A DNA stretch of 64,000 nt from Stagnimonas aquatica (GCF_003730135.1 NZ_RJVO01000011.1:1-64000), one strand, 5' to 3'. Counted from the first letter of the stretch, positions 1 through 11,196 are shown. Notes: generated by a model from the letters alone, not told the origin. Program-made: numbers and translations.

Positions 1-120
1 GCCTGGGAGATGAACACCCGCCCCCGCAAAACCCTCGGGTGGAAGACTCCCGCCGAAGTCTTCTTCAACAAATGCTTCGAACAACGCGATCAAAACAACC
101 GTGTTGCACTTGATGCTTGA
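1..120 (+). mobile_element. IS30-family transposase, C-terminal end (partial)
   Basis: An open frame enters from the left edge and stops at TGA 118-120, giving 39 residues. It contains NTRPRKTLGWKTPAEVF, the conserved segment just after the catalytic core of IS30-family DDE transposases. The rest of the element lies outside the window, so it is unclear whether it is intact. I see no clear terminal inverted repeat within the next 180 bases. The family call rests on this one motif but is characteristic. Confidence 0.8.
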
Positions 121-127
121 ATCCGCC

Positions 128-159
128 TTACTTTTCTTTGCAGGAGCAAAGAAAAGTAA
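128..159. repeat. 14-bp perfect palindrome with 4-nt loop
   Basis: The arms TTACTTTTCTTTGC (128-141) and GCAAAGAAAAGTAA (146-159) are perfect reverse complements around AGGA. It lies 7 bases after the transposase stop. It could terminate transcription in either direction or be a dispersed intergenic repeat. It is long enough to form a stable hairpin. Confidence 0.7.
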
Positions 160-299
160 GTCGCCAATAGGCGAAAAGAAACTCTCAAGCCCTGCACGCT
201 TAAAAGAGCGCGAACGCGCGAACCACAACCCAGCCGCAGACCAAGACGAAGGCCCAACACCCCCAAGCCGCAAAGGCCATCCACTAAACTGCGCCGCCC

Positions 300-1454
300 A
301 TGACGCCCGCCGCCCTCCACACCCGCCTCGGCGGCTACTACTTCTTCTATTACGCGACGGTCGGCGCGTTCATGCCCTACTGGGCGCCATACCTCACAGC
401 GCGCGGCTTCAGCGCCACCGAGATCGGCGTCGCCTACGCCCTGGCCGGGCTGGAGCGAGCAGTGATGCCCTTCGTCTGGGGCTGGATCGCCGACCACAGC
501 GGCCGGCACATCCAGTTGGTGCGCGGCACCAGCCTCGCCTCGCTGATGCTGTTTCTGCTCATCCCCTTCGCCGACGGCATCTGGCAGATCACTGCGGCGA
601 TGCTGGCCTACAACCTGTTCTGGCAGGCGCTGCTGCCGCAGTTCGAGGCGGTCTCGCTGGTGCACCTCCAGCACAGCGGCGGCGACTACTCACGGGTACG
701 GCTCTGGGGCTCGGTGGGCTTCGTGGTGTCGGTGCTCAGCCTGGGGCCGCTGCTGGACTGGCTGGGCATCCTGCCCTTGCCCTGGCTGGTGGGCGTGCTG
801 TTCGCAGGCATGGCGGCGGCGAGCTTCCTAGTGCCGCCAACGCCGGTGGCACGCGCCGAGCCCGGCGCCCCTGCACCGGTAGACCTGCTGACCGTGCTGC
901 GCCGGCCCGAGGTGATCGCGCTGCTGCTCGCCTGCCTGTGTTCGCAGATGTCGTTCGCGCCCTACTACAACTTCTTCACCCTGTTCCTGGAGCGCCACGG
1001 CCACGCCCGCAGCGTCGCAGGCCTGCTGTGGGCGGTGGCGGTGATCGCCGAGATTGGGTTGTTCATCTACATGAGCCGGGTGATCGCCCGCATCGGCGCG
1101 CGCAAGCTGCTGTTGCTGGCGCTGGCGACCACGGCGCTGCGCTGGGGCCTGACCGTGCTGCTGGCCGACCACATCGTCGCGCTGGTGCTGATCCAGCTCA
1201 ACCACGCGCTCACCTTCGGCGCCTATCACGCCTGCGCGATGCACTACGTGTTCCGGCTGTTCCCGGCGCGGCTGCAAGGGCGCGGGCAGGCGCTCTACAA
1301 CGCTGCCGCCTACGGCATCGGTGGCTCGGTGGGTAGCCTGGGTGCCGGCTGGACCTGGGACCACATCCGGCCCGAAGCGCCCTTCCTCATCGCGGCGGCC
1401 ATCGCCACCGTGGGCACCTGGGTGGTGTGGCGCAAGGTGCCAGAACTGCGTTAG
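300..1454 (+). CDS. MFS transporter, 3-phenylpropionate permease (HcaT)-like
   Basis: This 384-residue inner-membrane protein has about twelve hydrophobic segments. The N-terminus GGYYFFYYATVGAFMPYW and the segment GFSATEIGVAYAL resemble the MFS_1_like group that includes the phenylpropionate permease HcaT and nucleoside/sugar porters. A cytoplasmic loop with ADHSGR sits after TM2, as in the MFS signature. No catabolic genes flank it, so the substrate is unknown. ATG 300 is the first in-frame start before the conserved region; no strong Shine-Dalgarno is visible. The gene stands alone between an IS30 remnant and a toxin-antitoxin pair. Confidence 0.8.
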   Translation: MTPAALHTRLGGYYFFYYATVGAFMPYWAPYLTARGFSATEIGVAYALAGLERAVMPFVWGWIADHSGRHIQLVRGTSLASLMLFLLIPFADGIWQITAAMLAYNLFWQALLPQFEAVSLVHLQHSGGDYSRVRLWGSVGFVVSVLSLGPLLDWLGILPLPWLVGVLFAGMAAASFLVPPTPVARAEPGAPAPVDLLTVLRRPEVIALLLACLCSQMSFAPYYNFFTLFLERHGHARSVAGLLWAVAVIAEIGLFIYMSRVIARIGARKLLLLALATTALRWGLTVLLADHIVALVLIQLNHALTFGAYHACAMHYVFRLFPARLQGRGQALYNAAAYGIGGSVGSLGAGWTWDHIRPEAPFLIAAAIATVGTWVVWRKVPELR

Positions 1455-1468
1455 CGCCTGCTAGGCTT

Positions 1469-1488
1469 TACATACAATTTTGTATGTA
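1469..1488. promoter_or_regulatory. Palindromic operator upstream of brnT
   Basis: TACATACAA (1469-1477) and TTGTATGTA (1480-1488) form a perfect 9-bp inverted repeat around TT. It ends 9 bases before the preferred brnT start and overlaps a -10-like TACAAT (1487-1492). BrnA antitoxins are known to repress their own promoter by binding such palindromes, so this is the expected BrnA/BrnT-BrnA operator. Binding is inferred. Confidence 0.7.
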
Positions 1489-1497
1489 CAATTATTC

Positions 1498-1776
1498 ATG
1501 CGCTACGAATGGGACGAAGCCAAACGCGAGGCCAATTTGGTCAAGCATGGCTTGGATTTTGTTCAGGCGGTCTGGGTGCACGAAGCCGATTTCAAGCTGA
1601 CCATTCCCAGTCCGCGAGGCGACGAGATGCGGTATGTCGACGTGGCAGAGGTGCAGGGACAACTCCTGGTGCTTTCGCTGGTGTACACGCTGCGAGATGA
1701 AGCGGTGCGGGTGATCAGCTTGCGCCGCGCCAACGCCCGGGAACGGAGGATGTATGCCGAAATCAAGAGTCGTTAG
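1498..1776 (+). CDS. brnT: BrnT-family toxin
   Basis: BrnT toxins are small RelE-fold ribonucleases that block translation and are neutralised by BrnA. This 92-residue protein begins MRYEWDEAKREANLVKHGLDF, the typical BrnT opening (F/YEWDexKnxxNxxKHGxxF), and ends with the family's R-x-S-x-R-x-A-x-xRE pattern (VISLRRANARERRMYAE). ATG 1498 is chosen because BrnT proteins start with this motif; a TTG at 1480 would add six residues and run through the operator. It overlaps brnA by 23 bases, typical of a coupled type II pair. Confidence 0.88.
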   Translation: MRYEWDEAKREANLVKHGLDFVQAVWVHEADFKLTIPSPRGDEMRYVDVAEVQGQLLVLSLVYTLRDEAVRVISLRRANARERRMYAEIKSR

Positions 1777-2089
1777 CTATTCCAGCACCCAACTCCGGTC
1801 GATGCAGGCGGAGGACCGCAGCGATTGGGCCCGAGTAAAGCGCATGCGGGATGCCGAGGCGACCGCCAATGCCAAGGGCGATGGGGACAATCCACCGCTC
1901 GCTGCGAAGGACTTCGCCAGGGCACAAGCCGTGCGACGGGGACGCCCGGCCTTGGCGGCCGGTCAGCAGAAGAAGTCAGTCACCATCCGGCTGTCTCCAG
2001 ACGTATTGGCCTACTACAAGGCCCTCGGGCCAGGCTGGCAGGGCCGCATCGACGCCGACTTGCGCCAGCGCGTGAAAGATGGCTCCTGA
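1754..2089 (+). CDS. brnA: BrnA-family antitoxin
   Basis: This 111-residue antitoxin and autorepressor is translationally coupled to brnT (overlap 1754-1776). The C-terminal half (VTIRLSPDVLAYYKALGPGW followed by QGRIDADLRQRV) is the ribbon-helix-helix motif of BrnA proteins: a basic beta-strand, then the D-V-L-x-Y-(F/Y)-K-x-x-G-x-G-W-Q signature. The N-terminal half is charged and probably binds the toxin. ATG 1754 is used. The pair probably controls the palindrome at 1469-1488. Confidence 0.88.
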   Translation: MPKSRVVSYSSTQLRSMQAEDRSDWARVKRMRDAEATANAKGDGDNPPLAAKDFARAQAVRRGRPALAAGQQKKSVTIRLSPDVLAYYKALGPGWQGRIDADLRQRVKDGS

Positions 2090-2132
2090 GTCGCGGGCCT
2101 CAGTTCTTAACGAACCTCGGACCTAATCAAGA

Positions 2133-2603
2133 CTAGCGGCCCCCGACTTCCAATCCAGGCAACGGCGCCTCCGTCATCGCCGCTGCGGCATCGAACGCCA
2201 CGCGCGCCGCGCCAATGCGGGCCTGATTCGCCTCCGCCCAGGCCACCAGCGCGTTCAGTGGCTCCAGCAGCGATTCGCCCAGCGCGGTGAGGCGGTACTC
2301 CACGCTCGGCGGCTTGGTGGGGAACACCTGCCGCGAGATCAGGCCGTCGCGTTCCAGGTCGCGCAGGGTCTGCGTCAGCATGCGCTTGGAAATATCCGGC
2401 ACCGCGCGGCGAATCTCGCCGAAGCGATGCGGACGGCGGGCGAGGGCGATCACGATCAGCGTCGACCACTTGTCGCCCAGCCGGTCGAGCACGCCGCGCA
2501 CCGGACAGCGGCTGGCGTCGAAGGCCTCGGCGCTCCATTGCTCAAACCGCACCGCCAGGCCCTGACGCGCCGGCAGGCGGTTACTGGGAGGTAACCCGGT
2601 CAC
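2133..2603 (-). CDS. HxlR-family transcriptional regulator
   Basis: This 156-residue winged-helix regulator matches the HxlR family, whose members often sense reactive electrophiles through an N-terminal cysteine. Cys appears in the canonical [20 protein letters not shown] segment (near residue 33), followed by the helix-turn-helix [20 protein letters not shown] and the wing [11 protein letters not shown]. The GTG start at 2603 is supported by AAGGAGG nine bases upstream on the minus strand. It is divergent from a qorB-like gene, the same pairing as ytfH/ytfG in E. coli, so it most likely represses that oxidoreductase and itself. Confidence 0.9.
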   Translation of the reverse strand: MTGLPPSNRLPARQGLAVRFEQWSAEAFDASRCPVRGVLDRLGDKWSTLIVIALARRPHRFGEIRRAVPDISKRMLTQTLRDLERDGLISRQVFPTKPPSVEYRLTALGESLLEPLNALVAWAEANQARIGAARVAFDAAAAMTEAPLPGLEVGGR

Positions 2604-2653
2604 AAAAAACTGCCTCCTTACAAAGAGGCACAGATGGTCTCACTATGAGACCA
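2579..2653. promoter_or_regulatory. Divergent HxlR/qorB control region with three inverted repeats
   Basis: Three inverted repeats crowd the divergent region: GGTTAC/GTAACC (2579-2584, 2591-2596), inside the first HxlR codons; TGCCTCCTT/AAAGAGGCA (2611-2619, 2622-2630, one mismatch), which contains the HxlR Shine-Dalgarno; and a perfect TGGTCTCA/TGAGACCA (2635-2642, 2646-2653) nearer qorB. HxlR dimers bind palindromes, so these are candidate operators. The qorB Shine-Dalgarno AAAGGAG lies just before 2688. Confidence 0.6.
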
Positions 2654-2687
2654 CGTCTTCAACCTGAACCCTAGAAAGGAGCCCACC

Positions 2688-3569
<882 letters not shown>

Positions 3570-4045
3570 TTGGGGGAGTGGGCGGTCGCCGACTTTGCAT
3601 GATCGGGCTGGTTGGACAGCCAGATCTAACTGATCTCGGATATTTACTCCGCCCCTTTTTCACCGTGGCCGGCTGGTAGCCCGGATGAAATCCGGGATCG
3701 GACTGCCGAACTCGCAAAGTCCCGGATTGCATCCGGGCTACGCTTGCTGACCGGCCACACAATCAACTCAACTCAACCCAACCCAACCCTTTCCTGCGGT
3801 TGCACTGGAGAAGACAGCAGATCATGGCGTAGACGGTCGGACCGTCCGGGACCAAAGCCGATAACAAGCGTGAGCGAGGAAAAGCTCGTTGCGAACGTAT
3901 GGCTCTCCCTGCGCGAATTCCCATGAAGGCTCGGCCCGCATCGCAGGCCCTCGACAAAGCCGGACATACGACTGCAACCACCTTCACACGCCACGATCAG
4001 CGATTCACTTCACCAGGGCCTTGTGGGAGGAGTCCATATACGCTG
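3570..4045. other. Intergenic stretch without a convincing gene
   Basis: Short open frames on both strands here lack homology signals or good ribosome sites. A weak GGGCGG...CCGCCC pair, the latter followed by T5 near 3655, might end qorB transcription. The notable content is the long inverted repeat at 3676-3741. A string of AACTC/AACCC pentamers near 3770-3790 is also visible. Confidence 0.6.
3676..3741. repeat. 22-bp inverted repeat, REP/MITE-like
   Basis: The left arm (3676-3697, beginning GTAGCCCGGATGAAATCC) and right arm (3720-3741, ending GGATTGCATCCGGGCTAC) are reverse complements over 22 bases with one mismatch, around a 22-base centre. Repeats starting GTAGCCCGGATG are recurrent in gamma- and betaproteobacterial intergenic DNA, from memory. 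This copy lies downstream of qorB. Confidence 0.7.
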
Positions 4046-4839
4046 GTTAGGTTTATTCATCTACGCACTCTAAAGAGAACTTGCCGTAAGACATTTTCAT
4101 GGAGGAGAACGTCACATGCCCCAGCCCGGCGCTGCCACATAAGATTTTAATCCTTTCTTTAAAATCAGGGTCTGATTTGCAACCAAAAATAATCCGCTTA
4201 ATCGCTGCTGGAGAAACGGCGCAAGCGCCAACATGATTGTTTTTCAGGATTCTAATTTCTTCTTCGTAACTCCAATGTAAACTTTTAGTCGATATTATTT
4301 TATCTATCGCCTCTTTCTGATTTATAAAATAATTAGTCGGCTCGTAGCCTTCAACGTATTTTATTTTTATCGGAGTCACAAAAAAATCTAAATCTTTCTC
4401 AAGGTCAAACTCAATGACCAATCCCTTATGATAGTCGGCGTAATGTGACCACATGAGGATGTTGTTGTAGTTTCTCGACAGGCACAAAATGCCGAGTCGA
4501 GACAGCTTTAATTGTTTTGAACCCTCCAAGGCCGCCTCTAACCTCTCAATGCTAACGGGCTGACTCATTAGAAAATCTCGATCTGGTCGGCCTTCTAGTA
4601 TATGCTCGCGAAATTTATTCGCGTCGTCGAGGCTGTGCTGCGCCTCAGATAAATGACAGTCAAAGGGGTCGTTAAATGCCGTAGAAAGCGAGAACCATAT
4701 TTTCTTGCTCTTAAATATTGACTCGGTATTGGACTTTGCGTCTCTATATTTGTATAAATATTTTGGAATCTTCCCCTCATTAAGGGCCTGCAGAAGAAGT
4801 GTTGGTTGTAGGGTGCCGTAGCTCATATAAACCTAACGC
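4046..4839. repeat. 11-bp inverted repeats framing the DUF2971 gene
   Basis: GTTAGGTTTAT (4046-4056) and its exact reverse complement ATAAACCTAAC (4829-4839) sit at the two ends of one AT-rich gene. The left arm overlaps its stop codon, and the right arm ends two bases before its start codon. The first seven bases, GTTAGGT, fit the integron core-site consensus GTTRRRY. No complete attC with a second core site at normal spacing is visible. Confidence 0.6.
4053..4826 (-). CDS. DUF2971 domain protein in an AT-rich island
   Basis: This 257-residue cytoplasmic protein is recognised as DUF2971 by its layout. An N-terminal LYKYRDAKSNTESIFKSKKI and WFSLSTAFNDPFDC are followed by GILCLSRNYNNILMWSHYAD, GLVIEFDL, and a C-terminal basic/acidic part with IKRIIFGCKSD. 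The function of DUF2971 is unknown; members often occur singly in variable regions, some near defence genes. The coding sequence is visibly AT-rich beside GC-rich neighbours, a sign of recent acquisition. It is flanked by an exact inverted repeat and has no partner gene. ATG 4826 lies right after the repeat, with no clear Shine-Dalgarno. Confidence 0.85.
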   Translation of the reverse strand: MSYGTLQPTLLLQALNEGKIPKYLYKYRDAKSNTESIFKSKKIWFSLSTAFNDPFDCHLSEAQHSLDDANKFREHILEGRPDRDFLMSQPVSIERLEAALEGSKQLKLSRLGILCLSRNYNNILMWSHYADYHKGLVIEFDLEKDLDFFVTPIKIKYVEGYEPTNYFINQKEAIDKIISTKSLHWSYEEEIRILKNNHVGACAVSPAAIKRIIFGCKSDPDFKERIKILCGSAGLGHVTFSSMKMSYGKFSLECVDE

Positions 4840-5213
4840 CAATTAGGCGTCAAAACTGACGTATAACACGGCGCCGTTCCGGCACCGTAGGTACGAATAA
4901 TCTGGTCCATATCCATGATTCCCTTGAGTTATTGGATGTGAGGTGTCGCCAAGCTTGCTTCGGCAAATGCGTCAACAGATTGGCCATCTCATTCCCTTCC
5001 TTCTTCGATATGCCGATGTGATCCCAACACACCGATGATCCAAGCCTAATGCGGGCTTCCTCGATGTGTCCATCCGCCGGTGGCGAGGAGGCCCAAGGCG
5101 AAAAGGCGCTCAGCCACCCTGTCCCCACCAACACCCGCCCGCTGTCGCTGCTGCCCTTGCCGAGGGAGGCGCATACCTCCGAGTATGTGTCGCAACCTGA
5201 CAGGGACTCTTGC
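4840..5213. other. Intergenic stretch before the crotonase gene
   Basis: This is the transition from AT-rich DNA to GC-rich core. An open frame continues upstream of the crotonase start to 5049, but its residues resemble no enoyl-CoA hydratase N-terminus, so it is treated as untranslated. I see no strong promoter. AATTAGGC next to the right repeat arm forms a small hairpin with GCCTAACG-type sequence. Confidence 0.5.
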
Positions 5214-6038
5214 ATGACCGCCACCACTGCCTCCGCCTCAGCCAGCCGCGTACTCGTCAGCGTCGAGGGCGGCGTCGCCCATGTGCGGCTCAACCGGCCG
5301 GACAAGCACAACGGCGTCGATGTGGCGCTGATCGAGGAGCTGATCGCGGTGGCGCGGCGGCTCAAGCGCGACAAGTCGCTGCGGGCGGTGATCCTGTCCG
5401 GTGAGGGGCCGTCGTTCTGCGCCGGGCTCGACATCAAGGGCGTGATGGGCGGCGGGCCGCTGAAGGTGGCGCTGGCCTTCCTGCCGCTGTGGAAGCCTTG
5501 GGCCAACCGCTACCAGGTGGTCTCCATGATCTGGCGCTCGCTGTCGGTGCCGGTGATCGCGGCGATCCACGGCAACTGCTTCGGTGCCGGCATCCAGTTG
5601 GCGCTGGGGGCGGACATCCGCATCGCCGCGCCCGGCAGCCGCATCTCGGTGATGGAGGCGAAGTGGGGTCTGATCCCGGACATGGCCGGCACGGTGCTGC
5701 TGCGCGAGGTGCTGCCGCGCGACGTGGCGCTGGAGCTGACCTATACCGGCCGCATCCTCGACGCTGGCGAAGCGCAGGCGCTGGGCCTCATCACCCGCAT
5801 TGCCGACGATCCGCTCGCTGCCGCCAAGGCGCTGGCGGAACAGATCGCCACCCGCTCGCCGGACTCGGTGGCCGCCGCCAAGCACCTGTTCGACGAGGCC
5901 TGGGGCAATAGCGAGTACGGTGCGCTGGCCGCCGAGCGCAAGTGGCAGCGCCGCCTGATCGGCCGTAAGAACCAGCGCGTCGCCAGTGCCCGCAATCTCG
6001 GCAAGCCGGATACGCCTTACGTGCCGCGTAGTTGGTAA
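5214..6038 (+). CDS. Crotonase / enoyl-CoA hydratase-isomerase family protein
   Basis: This 274-residue crotonase-fold protein would act on an acyl-CoA in fatty-acid or related degradation. The first oxyanion-hole segment is FCAGLDIKGVM, and the second lies in the NCFGAGIQLALGADIRIAAP block. The residue after the second block is in VMEAKWGLIPDMAGT, where hydratases keep a catalytic Glu: E of MEAKWG is present. The tail VASARNLGKPDTPYVPRSW is typical of the group annotated as crotonase/enoyl-CoA hydratase beside FadH. ATG 5214 follows AGGGAC at moderate spacing; the longer frame from 5049 adds a non-homologous extension. Confidence 0.87.
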   Translation: MTATTASASASRVLVSVEGGVAHVRLNRPDKHNGVDVALIEELIAVARRLKRDKSLRAVILSGEGPSFCAGLDIKGVMGGGPLKVALAFLPLWKPWANRYQVVSMIWRSLSVPVIAAIHGNCFGAGIQLALGADIRIAAPGSRISVMEAKWGLIPDMAGTVLLREVLPRDVALELTYTGRILDAGEAQALGLITRIADDPLAAAKALAEQIATRSPDSVAAAKHLFDEAWGNSEYGALAAERKWQRRLIGRKNQRVASARNLGKPDTPYVPRSW

Positions 6039-6047
6039 CACCCGGCC

Positions 6048-8518
<2,471 letters not shown>

Positions 8519-8645
8519 GTTCGCAGTACCCCATCTGTCAGGTCGGCGAAAGCCGGCATCCGGCCCCTCGCGAGAGGGACGTTCCGTCCCCCCGCTGACC
8601 GCGCCATCCCGGTGCGAAGTCACTGAGTCAGCGGGCGAGTACTGG

Positions 8646-8665
8646 ATTCCGGCTTGCGCCGGAAT
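8646..8665. repeat. Short hairpin repeat (ATTCCGGC/GCCGGAAT)
   Basis: ATTCCGGC (8646-8653) and GCCGGAAT (8658-8665) pair around TTGC, within GGATTCCGGCTTGCGCCGGA. This resembles half of the larger element at 26741-26821, and such units recur between proteobacterial genes. It lies in the 179-base gap between fadH and the DUF4442 gene. It has no T tract, so a terminator role is doubtful. Confidence 0.6.
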
Positions 8666-8697
8666 GACGCCCCCCTTCCTTCATCGGAGTCTCCCCC

Positions 8698-9183
8698 ATG
8701 TCCACCAACGAAAAGCCCCGCCTGCTGAAGATGTGGGACCGCGCCCTGCGCCTGCCGCTGGGTCCGCGCGTGTTCACCCGCGCCTTTCAGCTCGCGGCGC
8801 CGTACTTCAGCACCCTGCCGATGCTGTTCACCCATGCCGAGCCGGGCCTGGTGCGCGCACGGCTCAAGCACGTGCGCAAGGTGCACAACCATCTCGGCAC
8901 CGTGCACGCCATCGCGCTCTGCAACCTCGCCGAGGCGGTGATGGGCCTGGCGGCGGAGATCAGCATTCCCGCCAGCCACCGCTGGATTCCCAAGGGCATG
9001 ACCGTCGCCTACCTGGCCAAGGCCAGGGGCACCATGCACGCCGAGGCGGTGCTGGTGCTGCCCAAGCAGCTGGCCGACAAGCAGGAGATCGCGGTGCCGG
9101 TGAGCGTGCGCGACCCCCAGGGTGTCGAGGTATTCACCGCCGAGATCCGCATCTGGGTAACCGCTAAGCCGGCAAAAAGCTGA
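8698..9183 (+). CDS. DUF4442 hotdog-fold protein (thioesterase-like)
   Basis: This 161-residue protein fits DUF4442, a hotdog-fold group related to acyl-CoA thioesterases. Diagnostic stretches are VRKVHNHLGTVHAIALCNLAEAVMG, where N-H-x-G-T-x-H-A matches the substrate-tunnel helix start, and the strand MTVAYLAKARGTMHAEAV. No signal peptide is present. It is preceded by a spaced GGAG and follows fadH in the same direction, suggesting hydrolysis of CoA thioesters made in the same pathway. The biochemical activity is inferred. Confidence 0.85.
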   Translation: MSTNEKPRLLKMWDRALRLPLGPRVFTRAFQLAAPYFSTLPMLFTHAEPGLVRARLKHVRKVHNHLGTVHAIALCNLAEAVMGLAAEISIPASHRWIPKGMTVAYLAKARGTMHAEAVLVLPKQLADKQEIAVPVSVRDPQGVEVFTAEIRIWVTAKPAKS

Positions 9184-9384
9184 CGCTCGTCGCGCGCCGC
9201 TGAATCAGGCTTCTGCGGCAAACGAGGATGGCGTCGGAATTTTGACGCTCACCCCCCAATCCCGACTTTCCCTGGTACCAGGGCGGGATTGCGGTGGTTG
9301 ACTGTCAGTTCATTTTGAACAGCCGGACGACAGCCGGTAATTTGCGGACTGCGGCGACGGACGCCGAATAAGGGAGTGGCACGG

Positions 9385-11175
9385 ATGCGAATCACAAAAT
9401 ACTGGCTGATCCTGGTGATCAGCTTTCTCAGCGCCTGCGGCGGTGACCTCACCAGCCCGGACTTTTTCCCGCAGTTGAAAGGCGTGGTGGTAGACAGCGC
9501 CACCCCCACCAACTTTGACCAGATCGGCCAGACCCGGCAGTACAAGCTGCTGGCGCTGTACTCGACGCCGCCGGGCTCCAATCCGGAGTTCACCACCAAG
9601 GAAGTCACCGCTGACGCCTGGCAGAGCACCAATCCGACCGTGGCCAGCGTCAGCGCCAACGGCACCGTCACCGCCTTGCGCAATGGCGCCGCCTCGATCC
9701 GTGGCAGCTGGGGCGGCTTCACCAGCGAGCCGTTCAGCCTGAGCGTGGCCGCGCCGGTGCTGAAGAGCATCAGTCTCGACCCGGCTTCCGCTTCGGTGCC
9801 GCTGGGCCTGAGCCAGACCATCACCGCCATCGGCAGCTACCAGAAGACCGACGGCAGCACCGAAACCCACACCGTCACCGAGTTGCTCAGCTGGGTGTCC
9901 AGCGCGCCGACCGTGGCCAGCGTGCCGGAACAGGGCAGCACGGTCACCGTCAGCACCCTTCAGCAGAACGCCACGCCGGTGCAGATCAAGGCCAGTGCGG
10001 TTGCTGCCGACGGCAGCGTGGTCGAGCGCAGCGCGGCGATCACCGTGATCGCGCCGGAACTGCAGCAGGTGGTGGTACTGCGCAGCGACAACGCTGCGAG
10101 CCCGCCCTATGCGGTGCCGCGCGGTGCCAGCATCAACCTGGTCGCCAAGGGCATCTATACCGATAGCAGCAACCCGCGCGACATTCCCGGCACGGTGAGC
10201 TGGAGTTCTTCCGACCCCGCCGCCACCGTGCTGGCGCTGAGCAACCAGCCCAACGGTTCGGTCGATGTGAAGGGCGTCAGCCTGGGCTCGGCGACGGTGA
10301 CCGCGACCACCACCAAGAACGATGGCGTCAGCACCGTCAGCAGCGCGCCCGCCAACGTCACCGTTGGGGCCGCCGTGCTGCAATCGCTGGACGGTGCCCG
10401 GATCACCCCGGTCCCGGCCAACGTCGCCATCGACGCCAGCCTGCAACTGAATGTCGTCGGAAAGTACACCGACGGCACCGAGGCCATCGTGCCGGCCAGC
10501 GAGCTGAACTGGACCTCCTCCAACACCGGCATTGCCACCGTCAGCGCCACTGGCGTGGCGCTCGGCAAGGTGCAGGGCTCGGCGGTGGTCACCGCCACCC
10601 TCAAGACCGCCCCGAGCAGCGGCGCCGGCAGCGTCTCCACCACGCTGACAGTGACCGACGCCATCTGCACCGGCCCCTTGCTGGCCACCCAGGGCGCGAC
10701 CGTGTCCAGCTATACGCTGCCGCTGCTCTGCCTGGCCTGCACGGTCAGCGACGAGACCTCGGCCATCGACAACGACCTGAGCACCTACGCCGGGCTCAAC
10801 GTCAACCTCGGTCTGCTGGGTGGCTACGCGGAGCTGAAAGTGACCGCGCCGCTGCAGGTACCGATCACCGCCGAAGGCCAGCGCGCCGGCTTCATCATCA
10901 GCCGCCCGCCCGGTCAGCTGCTGTCGCTGGCCCTGCTCGGCGCGGTGACCATCGACACCCTGGACGCCAGCGACAACGTGGTGGAAACGGCGGTGACCTT
11001 CGATGGCCTGCGCCTGACCCTGCTGGGGGCCTACATCATCGGCCAGGACGCCTACGTGCTGTCGATGCCGGTGACCAAGCCCTACAACAAGCTGCGCTTG
11101 CAGATGAATGCCGGCGTGGCGACGCTGGCGCAGTCGCTGCGGGTCAACTCCTCCTGCGCAGTGGCCAGTCAGTAA
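9385..11175 (+). CDS. Lipoprotein with four bacterial Ig-like (BIG2) domains
   Basis: This 596-residue exported protein begins MRITKYWLILVISFLSACGG, a lipoprotein signal with lipobox LSAC. ATG 9385 has GGAG eight bases upstream, so it is preferred over GTG 9376. Four repeats of about 95 residues follow, each with the BIG2 pattern of a conserved W then S/T-N/D-P-x-VA-x-V and a G-x-A-x-I/V strand (TNPTVASVSANGTVTAL; NTGIATVSATGVALG). Residues about 430-596 form a separate C-terminal region with CLAC and repeated LLGG stretches that I do not recognise. It is probably an outer-membrane-anchored adhesion or surface protein. A strong terminator follows. Confidence 0.85.
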   Translation: MRITKYWLILVISFLSACGGDLTSPDFFPQLKGVVVDSATPTNFDQIGQTRQYKLLALYSTPPGSNPEFTTKEVTADAWQSTNPTVASVSANGTVTALRNGAASIRGSWGGFTSEPFSLSVAAPVLKSISLDPASASVPLGLSQTITAIGSYQKTDGSTETHTVTELLSWVSSAPTVASVPEQGSTVTVSTLQQNATPVQIKASAVAADGSVVERSAAITVIAPELQQVVVLRSDNAASPPYAVPRGASINLVAKGIYTDSSNPRDIPGTVSWSSSDPAATVLALSNQPNGSVDVKGVSLGSATVTATTTKNDGVSTVSSAPANVTVGAAVLQSLDGARITPVPANVAIDASLQLNVVGKYTDGTEAIVPASELNWTSSNTGIATVSATGVALGKVQGSAVVTATLKTAPSSGAGSVSTTLTVTDAICTGPLLATQGATVSSYTLPLLCLACTVSDETSAIDNDLSTYAGLNVNLGLLGGYAELKVTAPLQVPITAEGQRAGFIISRPPGQLLSLALLGAVTIDTLDASDNVVETAVTFDGLRLTLLGAYIIGQDAYVLSMPVTKPYNKLRLQMNAGVATLAQSLRVNSSCAVASQ

Positions 11176-11196
11176 GGCCAGCCACGCGGAACAAGA

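Noticed and set aside
3744-4150. Small open frames on both strands between qorB and the DUF2971 gene
   Set aside because: They are 60-83 codons, without ribosome sites, conserved motifs or consistent codon use, and partly overlap repeat-like sequence.
4046-4900. Complete integron cassette with attC
   Set aside because: Only the outer core-like 7-mers fit. I searched both directions for a partner RYYYAAC/GTTRRRY at 50-130 bases and found none, and no integrase is present. Kept as a hypothesis only.
4850-5506. 218-codon minus-strand frame between the DUF2971 and crotonase genes
   Set aside because: Its upstream half is antisense to the crotonase coding sequence and the rest has no family features or ribosome site.
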